A stretch of DNA of 19,337 bases from an uncultured Curtobacterium sp. (GTDB lineage: Bacteria > Actinomycetota > Actinomycetes > Actinomycetales > Microbacteriaceae): contig CAJYIG010000394.1 in NCBI GenBank assembly GCA_913774725.1, forward strand, positions 1 through 19,337, read 5' to 3'. The translations under genes were made by a program, and so were the position numbers. Positions 5,475 to 13,231 of this stretch are shown here, piece by piece. The stretch's first letter is position 1, and every line of letters starts with the position of its first letter. The notes below the pieces were generated by a model. The model made no database searches. It saw only the letters and a program-made list of their open reading frames with translations, and was not told the origin of the DNA.

Positions 5475-7655
5475 TCACTGCGACGCGCTCAGGTCGTAGA
5501 CCGTCTGGCCGCCGACCGTGGTCGCCTCGTAGTTCGCGGCGACCCACTCCTGGATGGCGCTCGCGGTCGACGATCCGCCGCCCGGGCCGCCACCCGTCCC
5601 GCCGCCGGAACCCGACGACACGTAGTACCCGATGTCACCGGCCGCGACCCAGGCCTGGAACTCCGCCAGCGTCGGCGCGGGGTCGCTCGACCACCCGCCG
5701 ATCGCCATCACGGCGGTGTCGGTGTCGAGCTCGAGCTGCGCGGCGGACTGGGAGCCGTTCACCGCGGCCGACCACTTCGCGTCCGAGGCGGCGAGCAGCT
5801 TCGTCAGCGCGGACGAGGTCGTCGTGCCGCCGGGGCCTGTCGTACCGCCGCCGGTCCGGGTGCCGTCGCTCGAGGTCGCGTCCCCGGATGTCGCGTCGCC
5901 CGAGGTCGCGTCGCCGGAGCCGTCCGGCATCGTCGGCGGCTTGCCGGTCGTGCCCTCCGGCGCCGCGCCCGTCGGCGGCTGACCGCCGCCGGGGAACCCG
6001 CCGTCCTGGGAACCGTCAGCCGATCCGCCGGGGCCTCCCGTGCCTCCCGGCTGCCCGCCGCCACCCCCGGGGAAGCCCGCTGCGCCGCCGGAGCCGCTGC
6101 CGGCCGGACCGACGCTCGGGATGGACCCGGAGTGCGCGACGGTCGTCGTGGCGAGCGCGTAGGCGGTCGTGCCGGTCATGCCGAACAGGGTGCCGGCGAG
6201 GACGCCGACGGTGACGGCCGTGCGGAGGCCGGGGACGCTGCCGACGACGATCGCGGCGGCGGAGAGCAGTCCGCCGACCAGGACCGCCCAGCGGAGCCAC
6301 GGCAGCCACGTCGGGTCCTCGTTCAGCAGGCACCAGCTCCAGTACGCGGTGCCGCCGACCATGGCCGCGAGGCCGAGGCGACCGGTGATGCGCTCGCGGG
6401 CGTGCCACAGCAGGGCGCCGCCGGTGCCGACCAGGCCGGCGATCGCCGGGGCGAGCGCGACCGTGTAGTACGGGTGGATCGTGCCGGACATGAACGAGAA
6501 CACGAGGCCGGTGACGAGCAGCCAGCCGCCCCACAGCACGAGGCCGGCGCGTGCCGGGTCGGCCAGGTGTCGACGGCCGACGACGACCAGGCCGAGCACG
6601 AGTGCGACGAGCGCCGCGGGCAGGAGCCAGGAGATCTCGAGGCCCATCTCGGACGAGAACAGGCGGTTCAGCCCGGTGGAGCCGCCGAACGACGAACCGG
6701 CGGTGCCCCCGCCCGTGCCACCGCCGCCGCCGTTTCCCGAGCCGCCGAAGATCCGGCCGAGCCCGTTGTAGCCGAACACGAGGTCGAGGACGGTGTCGTC
6801 CGTGGAGCCCCCGATGTAGGGACGGGACTCGGCCGGCCAGAGCGCAACGGCCACGACCCACCAGCCGGCGGACACGACCAGGGACACCGCGGCGATGCCG
6901 ACCCCGATCGCGCGCCGGCCCCAGCTCGTGCGGGCGGCGAACAGGTACACGAGGCCGAACGCCGGCAGCACCAGCAGCCCCTGGAGCATCTTCGTCAGGA
7001 ACGCGAAGCCGAGGGCGACACCGGCGAGGGCGATCCACCGCCAGCTGCCCCTCGGGAGGGCCCGGACCGTGCAGTACGCGCCCGCGGTCATCAGCAGGAC
7101 GAGGAGCGCGTCCGGGTTGTCGAAGCGGAACATCAGCGCGGCAGCCGGGGTCGCCGCGACGACGAAGCCCGCGAGCAGAGCACCGACGTTCGCGGTGGTC
7201 GTGCCGAGGCGGGTGAGCGTGCGTCGGACGGTGCCCCACACGAGCGCGACCGAGGCGACGGCCATGAGGGCCTGGGGGAGCAGCAGGCTGAACGACGAGA
7301 AGCCGAGCAGCCGGGCCGACAGCACCATCACCCAGAGCGACGCCGGGGGCTTGTCGACGGTGATGAAGTTCGACGAGTCGAGCGAGCCGAAGAAGAAGGC
7401 CTCCCACGACTTCGTGCCGGCCTGCACGGCGGCGGCGTAGAAGCTGTTCGCGTACCCGGAGATGCTGAGGTCCCACAGGTACACGACGGCGGTGACGACG
7501 AGGAGCGCCCAGAAGGTCGGGCGGAGCCAGCGGGCGTCCTCGCGCTCGCCGAGGAACAGACGGGCGGCGGCCGGGCGGCGCGTGGGCGCTCCCGGGTGCG
7601 CTCGGTCGTGACGGTCGGTCGCGGGGATCGGGTACGTGGTCATGGCAGCGAGCAT
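5475..7655 (-). CDS. ArnT/YkcB-like polytopic glycosyltransferase (GT39/GT83-like)
   Basis: 726 residues. It uses a lipid-linked sugar to glycosylate an acceptor on the outer face of the membrane. A short basic cytoplasmic N terminus precedes about 11-13 transmembrane helices (about 46-505). Family landmarks are GYANSFYAAAVQAGTKSW at 67-84, FITVDKPPASLW at 97-108 (Asp101 in the conserved DKPP motif), MFRFDNPDALL at 175-185 and SGTIHPYY at 390-397. A Gly-rich insert occupies about 303-326. After a disordered Gly/Pro/Ser/Thr linker (510-614), a YkcB-type C-terminal domain follows (about 616-726, with MAIGGWSSDPAPTLAEFQAWV), broken by a second Gly-rich patch. The ATG at 7655 has an in-frame alternative at 7643; neither has a clear ribosome binding site. 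It heads the run leading to the regulator and kinase. The sugar and acceptor are unknown. Confidence 0.93.
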   Translation of the reverse strand: MLAAMTTYPIPATDRHDRAHPGAPTRRPAAARLFLGEREDARWLRPTFWALLVVTAVVYLWDLSISGYANSFYAAAVQAGTKSWEAFFFGSLDSSNFITVDKPPASLWVMVLSARLLGFSSFSLLLPQALMAVASVALVWGTVRRTLTRLGTTTANVGALLAGFVVAATPAAALMFRFDNPDALLVLLMTAGAYCTVRALPRGSWRWIALAGVALGFAFLTKMLQGLLVLPAFGLVYLFAARTSWGRRAIGVGIAAVSLVVSAGWWVVAVALWPAESRPYIGGSTDDTVLDLVFGYNGLGRIFGGSGNGGGGGTGGGTAGSSFGGSTGLNRLFSSEMGLEISWLLPAALVALVLGLVVVGRRHLADPARAGLVLWGGWLLVTGLVFSFMSGTIHPYYTVALAPAIAGLVGTGGALLWHARERITGRLGLAAMVGGTAYWSWCLLNEDPTWLPWLRWAVLVGGLLSAAAIVVGSVPGLRTAVTVGVLAGTLFGMTGTTAYALATTTVAHSGSIPSVGPAGSGSGGAAGFPGGGGGQPGGTGGPGGSADGSQDGGFPGGGQPPTGAAPEGTTGKPPTMPDGSGDATSGDATSGDATSSDGTRTGGGTTGPGGTTTSSALTKLLAASDAKWSAAVNGSQSAAQLELDTDTAVMAIGGWSSDPAPTLAEFQAWVAAGDIGYYVSSGSGGGTGGGPGGGSSTASAIQEWVAANYEATTVGGQTVYDLSASQ
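5872..5916 (-). repeat. Three 15-bp tandem repeats inside the ArnT-like gene
   Basis: Three copies of a 15-bp unit (GAGGTCGCGTCGCCG-like at 5872-5886, 5887-5901 and 5902-5916) encode the repeated GDATS pentapeptide at residues 581-595, in the linker before the C-terminal domain. Units differ at one to three positions. Copy number may vary between strains without shifting the frame. Confidence 0.75.
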
Positions 7656-7687
7656 CGCCGCGCCAGGTCGGCCGTACCGATGTGCCG

Positions 7688-7704
7688 CCTTGGTGCTCCC
7701 TAAG
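7688..7704 (-). promoter_or_regulatory. Putative OmpR-type regulator box upstream of the ArnT-like gene
   Basis: Minus strand: CTTAGG (7704-7699), GAGCA, CCAAGG (7693-7688), an 11-bp-period direct repeat 32 bp before the ATG at 7655, within the 70-bp gap to the GH2 gene. The wider TCTTAGGGAGCACCA recurs with one indel at 2610-2626, upstream of the other glycosyltransferase. It probably overlaps the promoter of the ArnT/regulator/kinase operon. Which protein binds is inferred. Confidence 0.45.
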
Positions 7705-7725
7705 ACCGCAGCGACGCGGCTCGGG

Positions 7726-9588
7726 TCACCCTCCGGTCACCGCGCGACGGATCTGCTCGATCGGGACCTTCGGCGAGCGGTCGGCGGCCAGCAGGCCGTT
7801 GGTCTCCTGCATCGTGTCGGTGAGCTGCGTCCAGCAGGACCCCGCGAGGAACGAACTCGCGCGCACTGCGTCGTGCAGCGCTGCGACACGGGCGATCCAG
7901 TCGGGGCCGTCCGTTGCAGAGGTGTACCCCCAACCGTCCTGTCCGTGGCCGGCTGGTCGGAACCGTACGCCGCCGAACTCCGTCAGCATCACCGGCTGCC
8001 CGCGGTCGACCGCCCCGCCGACGAACTGCGGGTGTCCGGACGGCGCCAGTCCTTCGAGGGCACGGGTGCGTGCTGTCTCGTCGGCGTAGGTGCGTGCGAG
8101 CACCGCCCCGTCGCCCTCGTAGTCGTGGATCGTGACGATGTCGGTGTCCTGCTGCTCCCAGCCGTCGTTGCTGACCACCGGCCGGGAGGGATCGAGTGCC
8201 CGGGTCAGGTCGACGAGCGCCCGGGCGTACGCCTGTTGCGCGGGGTCGGTGACGACGTGCTGGATGCCCCAGGACTCGTTGAGCGGCACCCAGGTGACGA
8301 TCGACGGATGGGACACGTCGCGCTCGACCGCGGCGATCCACTCGGTGGTGAGCCGCTGCACGGCGGTGGGGGAGAACTCGTACGCGTTCGGCGCCTCGCC
8401 CCAGACCAGCACGCCGAGGCGGTCCGCCCAGTAGAGGAAGCGTGGGTCCTCGATCTTCTGGTGCAGCCGGACCGCGTTGAAGCCGAGCGCCTTGACGAGC
8501 TCGACCTCCTGTCGGTGGGCAAGCGGGTGCGGTGCCGCGAGGTGCGACTGCGGCCAGAAGGCCTGGTCGAGGACACTGCGCACCGTGTACGGCTGACGGT
8601 TCAGGAGGAAGCGGCCGCCACCCACGCCGACGCTGCGGATGCCGAGGTAGCTCCCCACCACGTCGAGCACCCGACCGTCCGTGTCGACCAGGGTGAGGAC
8701 GGCGTCGACGAGCCGCGGCGTCTCCGGGGACCAGGTGAGTTCGTCCTGGGCCTGCCCGTTGCGCTGGCGGGCGACCGGCACCGTGACGTCGAGCGTCGGG
8801 TGGCTGTGGGTCGCGTCCCACTCCGTGCTCCCGAGGTCCTCGTCCCGCTCGTCGAAGCGGAGGGCGATCCGCAGCCGCGCGCCGTCCGGCACCGGGCCAC
8901 GGAAACGGACCGACAGCGCGCTGGCGGTCGGGCCTGCGGGAGTCCACCGGACCGCGTCGATCGCGCCGGTGGGGACGGCCTCAAGCCAGACCGTCTGCCA
9001 GATCCCCGTCGTGCGGCGGTACCAGATCGCGTGGGCGTCCTCGTGCCAGTCCTGCTTGCCGCGCGGCAGGGTGACGTCGTGCGGGTCGTCCTCGGCGCGG
9101 ACCACGAGCAGGTGCTCGTCGGCGTCGGAGCCGTCCGTGAGCAGGGCGGTGACGTCGAGGGTGAACGGCGTGTGACCACCCTCGTGCTGCCCGACGAACC
9201 GGCCGTCGATCCAGACCTGTGCACTGTGGTCCACGGCACCGAAGTGGAGGAGCAGGCGCGGGCGGCGGGGTCCGTGGCCCGCGGCCGCGAGCTCGTCGCG
9301 GCCCAGGGTCCGGGCGTACCAGACCATGGGGTGGAACCCCGGTTCGGCGATGCCCGATGCCTCCGACTCCGGGGGGAACGGCACCGTGATCGTGCGCGGC
9401 GACGGCAGACCGGTCGCCCAGCCCTCCTCCCTCCCGGTGTCCCCGTCGTCGTGGCGGAAGTCCCACGGGCCGCAGAGGTCCACCCAGTCGCGCCGCACCA
9501 GCTGCGGTCGCGGGTACCGGCCGTCCTGTCGGCTCGCGAGGGGGACCGTGTCGGGGTCGAGGGGACCCGAGGGGGCAACGCTGCTCAT
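7726..9588 (-). CDS. Glycoside hydrolase family 2 enzyme (beta-galactosidase/glucuronidase type), cytoplasmic
   Basis: 620 residues with the three-part GH2 core: a jelly-roll sugar-binding domain (about 25-205, with FGAVDHSAQVWIDGRFVG at 116-133 and HEGGHTPF at 135-142), an immunoglobulin-like middle domain (about 206-320) and a catalytic TIM barrel (about 328-620). The acid/base is Glu438 in PLNESWG and the nucleophile Glu537 in LTEFGG; RLHQKIEDPRFLYWADRLG is typical of the barrel. No signal peptide, so it should act on imported oligosaccharides. It is much shorter than LacZ (about 1,000 residues) and near GusA-like enzymes in size, but the substrate could be a beta-galactoside, glucuronide, mannoside or arabinoside. 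It diverges from lacI and its promoter carries the operator found upstream of the transporter operon. No in-frame ATG or GTG lies near downstream, so the ATG at 9588 holds despite a near-absent leader. Confidence 0.93.
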   Translation of the reverse strand: MSSVAPSGPLDPDTVPLASRQDGRYPRPQLVRRDWVDLCGPWDFRHDDGDTGREEGWATGLPSPRTITVPFPPESEASGIAEPGFHPMVWYARTLGRDELAAAGHGPRRPRLLLHFGAVDHSAQVWIDGRFVGQHEGGHTPFTLDVTALLTDGSDADEHLLVVRAEDDPHDVTLPRGKQDWHEDAHAIWYRRTTGIWQTVWLEAVPTGAIDAVRWTPAGPTASALSVRFRGPVPDGARLRIALRFDERDEDLGSTEWDATHSHPTLDVTVPVARQRNGQAQDELTWSPETPRLVDAVLTLVDTDGRVLDVVGSYLGIRSVGVGGGRFLLNRQPYTVRSVLDQAFWPQSHLAAPHPLAHRQEVELVKALGFNAVRLHQKIEDPRFLYWADRLGVLVWGEAPNAYEFSPTAVQRLTTEWIAAVERDVSHPSIVTWVPLNESWGIQHVVTDPAQQAYARALVDLTRALDPSRPVVSNDGWEQQDTDIVTIHDYEGDGAVLARTYADETARTRALEGLAPSGHPQFVGGAVDRGQPVMLTEFGGVRFRPAGHGQDGWGYTSATDGPDWIARVAALHDAVRASSFLAGSCWTQLTDTMQETNGLLAADRSPKVPIEQIRRAVTGG

Positions 9589-9596
9589 GGTCCGTG

Positions 9597-9625
9597 AATG
9601 TACAGCGCTGTAAATCGGCCGTCAA
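9597..9625 (-). promoter_or_regulatory. Promoter of the GH2 gene
   Basis: Minus strand: TTGACG (9625-9620), a 17-bp spacer, TACATT (9602-9597), close to the sigma-70 consensus. The start point should fall around 9589-9590, one or two bases before the ATG at 9588, so the mRNA would be almost leaderless. The LacI-type operator lies across the spacer and -10 box. Confidence 0.75.
9598..9615. promoter_or_regulatory. LacI-family operator between GH2 and lacI
   Basis: An 18-bp near-perfect palindrome with the 12-bp core TACAGCGCTGTA at 9601-9612 and a central CpG, as usual for LacI-family sites. It overlaps the spacer and -10 box of the GH2 promoter and lies 26 bp upstream of the lacI start, so one bound repressor could shut both genes. 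The same core recurs at 16485-16502. Confidence 0.85.
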
Positions 9626-9628
9626 CGA

Positions 9629-9634
9629 TACGGT
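9629..9634 (+). promoter_or_regulatory. Candidate -10 box of the lacI gene (leaderless)
   Basis: TACGGT fits TANNNT and ends 6 bp before the GTG at 9641, so transcription would begin at or next to the start codon. GGTGAG could instead be read as a weak ribosome binding site. No clear -35 box is present. Confidence 0.4.
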
Positions 9635-9640
9635 GAGCGA

Positions 9641-10666
9641 GTGGGACGGGTCACGCTGCAGGACGTCGCCGAGCACGCCGGCGTCTCGATGAAGACGGTC
9701 TCGAACGTCGTGCGGGGCTACGAGCACGTCAGCGACGCGATGCGCTCCCGCGTGCAGCGGTCCGTCGACGCGCTCGGGTACCGACCGAACGTGGCCGGTC
9801 GCCGCCTCGCGACCGGCCGGACGAACATGCTCGCGTTCGCCTTCCCCGACCTCCGGCGCCCGTACTTCGCCGAGCTCGCGCACGTGTTCTCCCGGGTCTG
9901 CGCTGCACAGGGGTACCAGCTCCTGCTCGAGGAGACCGCCGGATCCGCCGGCGGAGAGCTCTCCGCCGTCCGAGGGCGGGAGGCGGGCGTGGTCGACGGC
10001 GTCGTCATCCACCCCCAGGAACACACGCCCACCGAGATCGATCGTGCCCGCGGCGACACCCCCGTGGTGTTCCTCGGCGAGGACGTCCGGCCCGATGGCG
10101 CCGACCTCGTCGCGATCGACAACGTCCGAGCTGCCGCCGAGGCCGTGGCGCACCTCGTCGCGCTCGGGCGTCGGCGCATCGGGTTCCTCGGCCACGAGGT
10201 CGGCGGGCTGTCCCGTACCTCGGCCTTCCGTCTCGAGGGCTACCGCGACGGGCTGGCCGCTGCACGGCTGCCCTTCGACCCGTCGCTCTGCGTCCCGCGC
10301 GCGGTGGGCGATGCCCGCGGCGCCGAGGATGCCTTCGGTCGTGCGCTCGACGCCGGCCTGTCGATCGACGCGCTGCTCTGCCGCGACGACCTGGCGGCCG
10401 TCGGCGCCCTGCGGGCGATGCGGCTCCGGGACCTCGACGCCCCCCGTGACGTCGCGGTGGTCGGGTGGGACGCCATCGGCCTCGCATCCAGCCTGGTCCC
10501 GAGCCTGACGTCGGTCGCGCCGGACACCGTGGCGCTCGCCGAGGCGGCGCTCGAGCGTCTGCGTGAGCGCATCGAGGGCCGCCCCGGCGCCGGCCGGTCC
10601 GTGACGGTCGGACACCGTCTGCTCGTGGGGGAGAGCGCACCGTACCCGGACGGTTCGGTCGACTGA
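9641..10666 (+). CDS. LacI-family transcriptional repressor of the glycan-use island
   Basis: 341 residues. The N-terminal helix-turn-helix (VTLQDVAEHAGVSMKTVSNVV, 4-24) and hinge helix (NVAGRRLATGRT) are classic for the family. A periplasmic-binding-like ligand domain follows (about 63-330), with FPDLRRPYFAELAH, GVVIHPQEHT, RRIGFLGHE and DVAVVGWDAIGLAS. The GTG at 9641 is chosen because it directly precedes the conserved VTLQDVA start. It diverges from GH2 across 52 bp and converges with GH31. It should bind the shared palindrome at 9598-9615 and 16485-16502 and be released by a sugar derived from the imported glycan. Its closeness to the operator suggests autoregulation. The inducer is unknown. 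Confidence 0.95.
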   Translation: MGRVTLQDVAEHAGVSMKTVSNVVRGYEHVSDAMRSRVQRSVDALGYRPNVAGRRLATGRTNMLAFAFPDLRRPYFAELAHVFSRVCAAQGYQLLLEETAGSAGGELSAVRGREAGVVDGVVIHPQEHTPTEIDRARGDTPVVFLGEDVRPDGADLVAIDNVRAAAEAVAHLVALGRRRIGFLGHEVGGLSRTSAFRLEGYRDGLAAARLPFDPSLCVPRAVGDARGAEDAFGRALDAGLSIDALLCRDDLAAVGALRAMRLRDLDAPRDVAVVGWDAIGLASSLVPSLTSVAPDTVALAEAALERLRERIEGRPGAGRSVTVGHRLLVGESAPYPDGSVD

Positions 10667-10691
10667 ACCCGCGGGTCCGCCCGACCCGTGC

Positions 10692-10713
10692 GGGACGACG
10701 TCGGCGTCGTTCC
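10692..10713. terminator. Bidirectional terminator between convergent lacI and GH31 genes
   Basis: GGGACGACG (10692-10700), a TCGG loop and CGTCGTTCC (10705-10713) form a 9-bp stem with one G-T pair in the 60-bp gap between the two stop codons. A second small stem (CGGGTC/GACCCG) lies just before it. There is no long T-run on either strand. Confidence 0.55.
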
Positions 10714-10726
10714 TCGACGGCCCCGG

Positions 10727-13126
10727 TCAGGCCTCGTCGGGGTGCACGCTCCCCAGGAGCTCGACGAGCGCACTCCGGAGCGACCCGGGAAGCCCGACGG
10801 ACTCGAGCTCGACGATGCGGTCCGCCCGCGGCGCGTTCCGGTCCAGGACCTCCCACGCGGCCAGTTTCTCCGGGTTGCCGGCCTGCGCCCGCTCGAGCAG
10901 GTCGCGTGCCGCGTCGCGGGCGTCGACCCCGACCGTCGGGACACCGGCGAGCGTGAGCACGGCACCCTCGTCGGATGCGGCCTCGACGTCGACGGAGAAC
11001 CGGCCCGCATCGACGACTGCCGTCTCCTGTCCGGCTGCGGGTGTGCCGAGGAACGTGATCCGCCACCGTCGTCGAGCAGGTACGGCGCCGGTGTCACCGG
11101 TGGCGGGGTCGATCCGGAAGGTGGCGGCGTCGCGGTCCCAGGTGAGCGTCGTCCTGCACGGACCCGCTCCGTCGGCGCCCAGTGGGCCGTCCGACCCCTC
11201 GACGGCAGCAGGTCCCTCGCGGTCCTCGACCAGGGTGAACGACCCTGACGTCCCCGGTGCGACGAGGACCTCGAGTGCCGCGGGGTTGACCGTCGCGTCG
11301 ACCTCCTCCGGCGCGGCGAGCGGCAGGATCCCGCCGGCGCGGAGCAGTACCGGGACGGTCTCGATCGTGCGGTGGAGCTCGACGAACCGGTCCCCGGCGT
11401 AGGTGGTACCCGTGAAGACGTCGGTCCAGGTCCCCGGCGGCAGCCACGCCCGGGCACGACCACGGAGGGTGACCTGGTCGCGCGGCTCGACGATCGGTGC
11501 GACGAGCAGCTCGGTGCCGAAGGCGTACTCGTTCGGCACCCGGTACGCCTCGTCGCGGTGCGGCTCGAGGTGGTACATCGGGCGGACCAGGGCGGTGCCG
11601 GCGGCGGCGAGGTGGTTCATGGTGTGGAGGTAGGGCACGAGCCGGTGGCGGAACCGCAGGGCGGCGCCCATGGCGGCGCGGGACTCGGCCGGGAACATCC
11701 ACGGCTCCTTGCGGATGAAGGGGTTGTTCGCGGAGTGCAGGCGCATGACCGGGGAGAACACGCCGAACTGCACCCACCGCGTCGCGAGCTCGTCGTCACG
11801 GACCCCGCGGGTGTGCCCGCCGATGTCGTGGCTCCACCAGGGGTACCCGATGTTGGCCGCGGTGGCGGTGAACTCCGGCTGGAACGCCAGCGACGCCCAC
11901 GAGACCACTGCGTCACCGGAGAACCCGACGGCGTAGCGGTGGCTCCCCGGGCCCGCGTAGCGCGAGAACGTCATCCCCGTCCCGCCGTCCCGGGCCGAGT
12001 CGAGCAGGTGGAAGTGGTTGAGCAGCCAGAGCGGATCGACCCCGGGGATGCTGGTCGTCCGTCCCTGTTGCCAGTCGATCCACCAGAAGTCGACCCCCTG
12101 CTCCTCGAGCGGGCGGTGGAGCACGTCGAAGTACGCGCGCAGGAACGCCGGGTCGGTCGGATCGAAGCCGATCGTCTGCTCGGACTCCGGATCGACGCCG
12201 GTCGCGGCCGCCATCGCCGGGTAGGCGTCCTCGAACGCGCGGACACCGTCCGCCGGGTGCAGGTTGAGCGTCGTGCGCATGCCGCGGCGGTGCAGCTCGC
12301 CGAGGAACGCAGCCGGGTCGGGGAAGAGCGACGGCTCCCACGAGTACCCGGTCCAGCCGTCGCCGAACCGGGGCGGCACGGAGTCGACACGGTGCCAGTC
12401 CATGTCGATGACGGCGACCGAGAACGGCAGGCGCTCCTCGGCGAACCGGTCGAGCAGCGCCAGGTAGGACTCGTCCGAGTACGGGTGGTACCGGCTCCAC
12501 CAGTTGCCGAGCGCCCACCTCGGCAGCAGCGTCGGCGGCCCGGAGACGGCGTGGAAGGCCTGGAGTGCTGCGTCGTAGTCACGCCCGTACGCGAACACGG
12601 AGACGTCACGTCGTCCGGGCGCGCGACTCCCGACCCAGCCGTCGTCCTCGAACAGGAAGGACCCGCTGTCGTCGAGCGCGACGATGCCGTCCCGTGCCAG
12701 GACGCCGGACTCGAGCGCCATACGGCCGTCGACGTCGTCGAGCGTCCGACCGGTGCCGCCGAGGTCACGTGGCTCCTGCCCGTAGCGCCACCGGTTCGCG
12801 TCCGGCCCGGAGGTCTCGACGACGAACCCGGTCGCCGAGAACGGCCGTCCGTCGTACCGCAGCGTCGCCCGGTCCGTCGTCACCTCGACCCCGTCGCCGC
12901 GTCGCGTGACCGTGTACTCGGGGACGTCGAGTCGCCGCCGGATCGCGAAGGTCGAGGCGCGGTCCTCGAACGCGCCGTCGTCGCTCCACTCGACACGGAA
13001 CAGGCCGTCCTGCAGCACGGTGACACGCCAGTGGTCGCCCTGCACGACGGCGTCCGGGGACGCGACAGGATCGGATCCCGGGAAGGGGCGGATGGTGGGC
13101 AGTGGCCCGGTGGGCGGCGTGGTCAC
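10727..13126 (-). CDS. Glycoside hydrolase family 31 enzyme (alpha-glycosidase), cytoplasmic
   Basis: 799 residues: an N-terminal beta-sandwich (to about 200), a TIM barrel from about 202 (PRWALGNWWSRY, FSVAVIDMDWH), then C-terminal beta-domains. The predicted nucleophile is Asp351 in FWWIDWQQG and the acid/base Asp405 in GFSGD; WWSHDIGGH (430-438) and FSPVMRLHS (457-465) are further family marks. IDWQQG differs from the DMNE form of classic alpha-glucosidases and the TDFGE form of alpha-xylosidases, so the specificity may be special. No signal peptide, so it works on imported sugar. It is last in the operon, 105 bp after the second permease. The GTG at 13126 has an AGGA about 9 nt upstream and starts just before recognisable sequence. 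Confidence 0.93.
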   Translation of the reverse strand: MTTPPTGPLPTIRPFPGSDPVASPDAVVQGDHWRVTVLQDGLFRVEWSDDGAFEDRASTFAIRRRLDVPEYTVTRRGDGVEVTTDRATLRYDGRPFSATGFVVETSGPDANRWRYGQEPRDLGGTGRTLDDVDGRMALESGVLARDGIVALDDSGSFLFEDDGWVGSRAPGRRDVSVFAYGRDYDAALQAFHAVSGPPTLLPRWALGNWWSRYHPYSDESYLALLDRFAEERLPFSVAVIDMDWHRVDSVPPRFGDGWTGYSWEPSLFPDPAAFLGELHRRGMRTTLNLHPADGVRAFEDAYPAMAAATGVDPESEQTIGFDPTDPAFLRAYFDVLHRPLEEQGVDFWWIDWQQGRTTSIPGVDPLWLLNHFHLLDSARDGGTGMTFSRYAGPGSHRYAVGFSGDAVVSWASLAFQPEFTATAANIGYPWWSHDIGGHTRGVRDDELATRWVQFGVFSPVMRLHSANNPFIRKEPWMFPAESRAAMGAALRFRHRLVPYLHTMNHLAAAGTALVRPMYHLEPHRDEAYRVPNEYAFGTELLVAPIVEPRDQVTLRGRARAWLPPGTWTDVFTGTTYAGDRFVELHRTIETVPVLLRAGGILPLAAPEEVDATVNPAALEVLVAPGTSGSFTLVEDREGPAAVEGSDGPLGADGAGPCRTTLTWDRDAATFRIDPATGDTGAVPARRRWRITFLGTPAAGQETAVVDAGRFSVDVEAASDEGAVLTLAGVPTVGVDARDAARDLLERAQAGNPEKLAAWEVLDRNAPRADRIVELESVGLPGSLRSALVELLGSVHPDEA

Positions 13127-13231
13127 GATGGTGGTCCTGTCCCGGCCGGTGCGGCCGTCGTCGGTCTGGAGGCGTGGGTCGCGCTCGCGTCACGGGTCAC
13201 GCTGGGCGCTGGCGTCGGCCTGGGGCTCGGG

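Noticed and set aside
5437..5547. N-terminal extension of the response regulator
   Set aside because: Would overlap the ArnT-like gene; the receiver domain begins properly after the ATG at 5436.
6132..7703. 523-codon plus-strand frame opposite the ArnT-like gene
   Set aside because: Antisense to a protein with clear membrane topology and family motifs; sequence is typical GC-driven shadow coding.
8981..10615. 544-codon minus-strand frame across lacI and the start of GH2
   Set aside because: Antisense to the LacI gene, crosses the shared promoter and operator, and has no recognisable domain.
13127..13231. Possible promoter or terminator between the second permease and GH31
   Set aside because: Only imperfect GTGACC-type repeats and no credible stem or -10/-35 pair were seen; treated as plain operon spacing.
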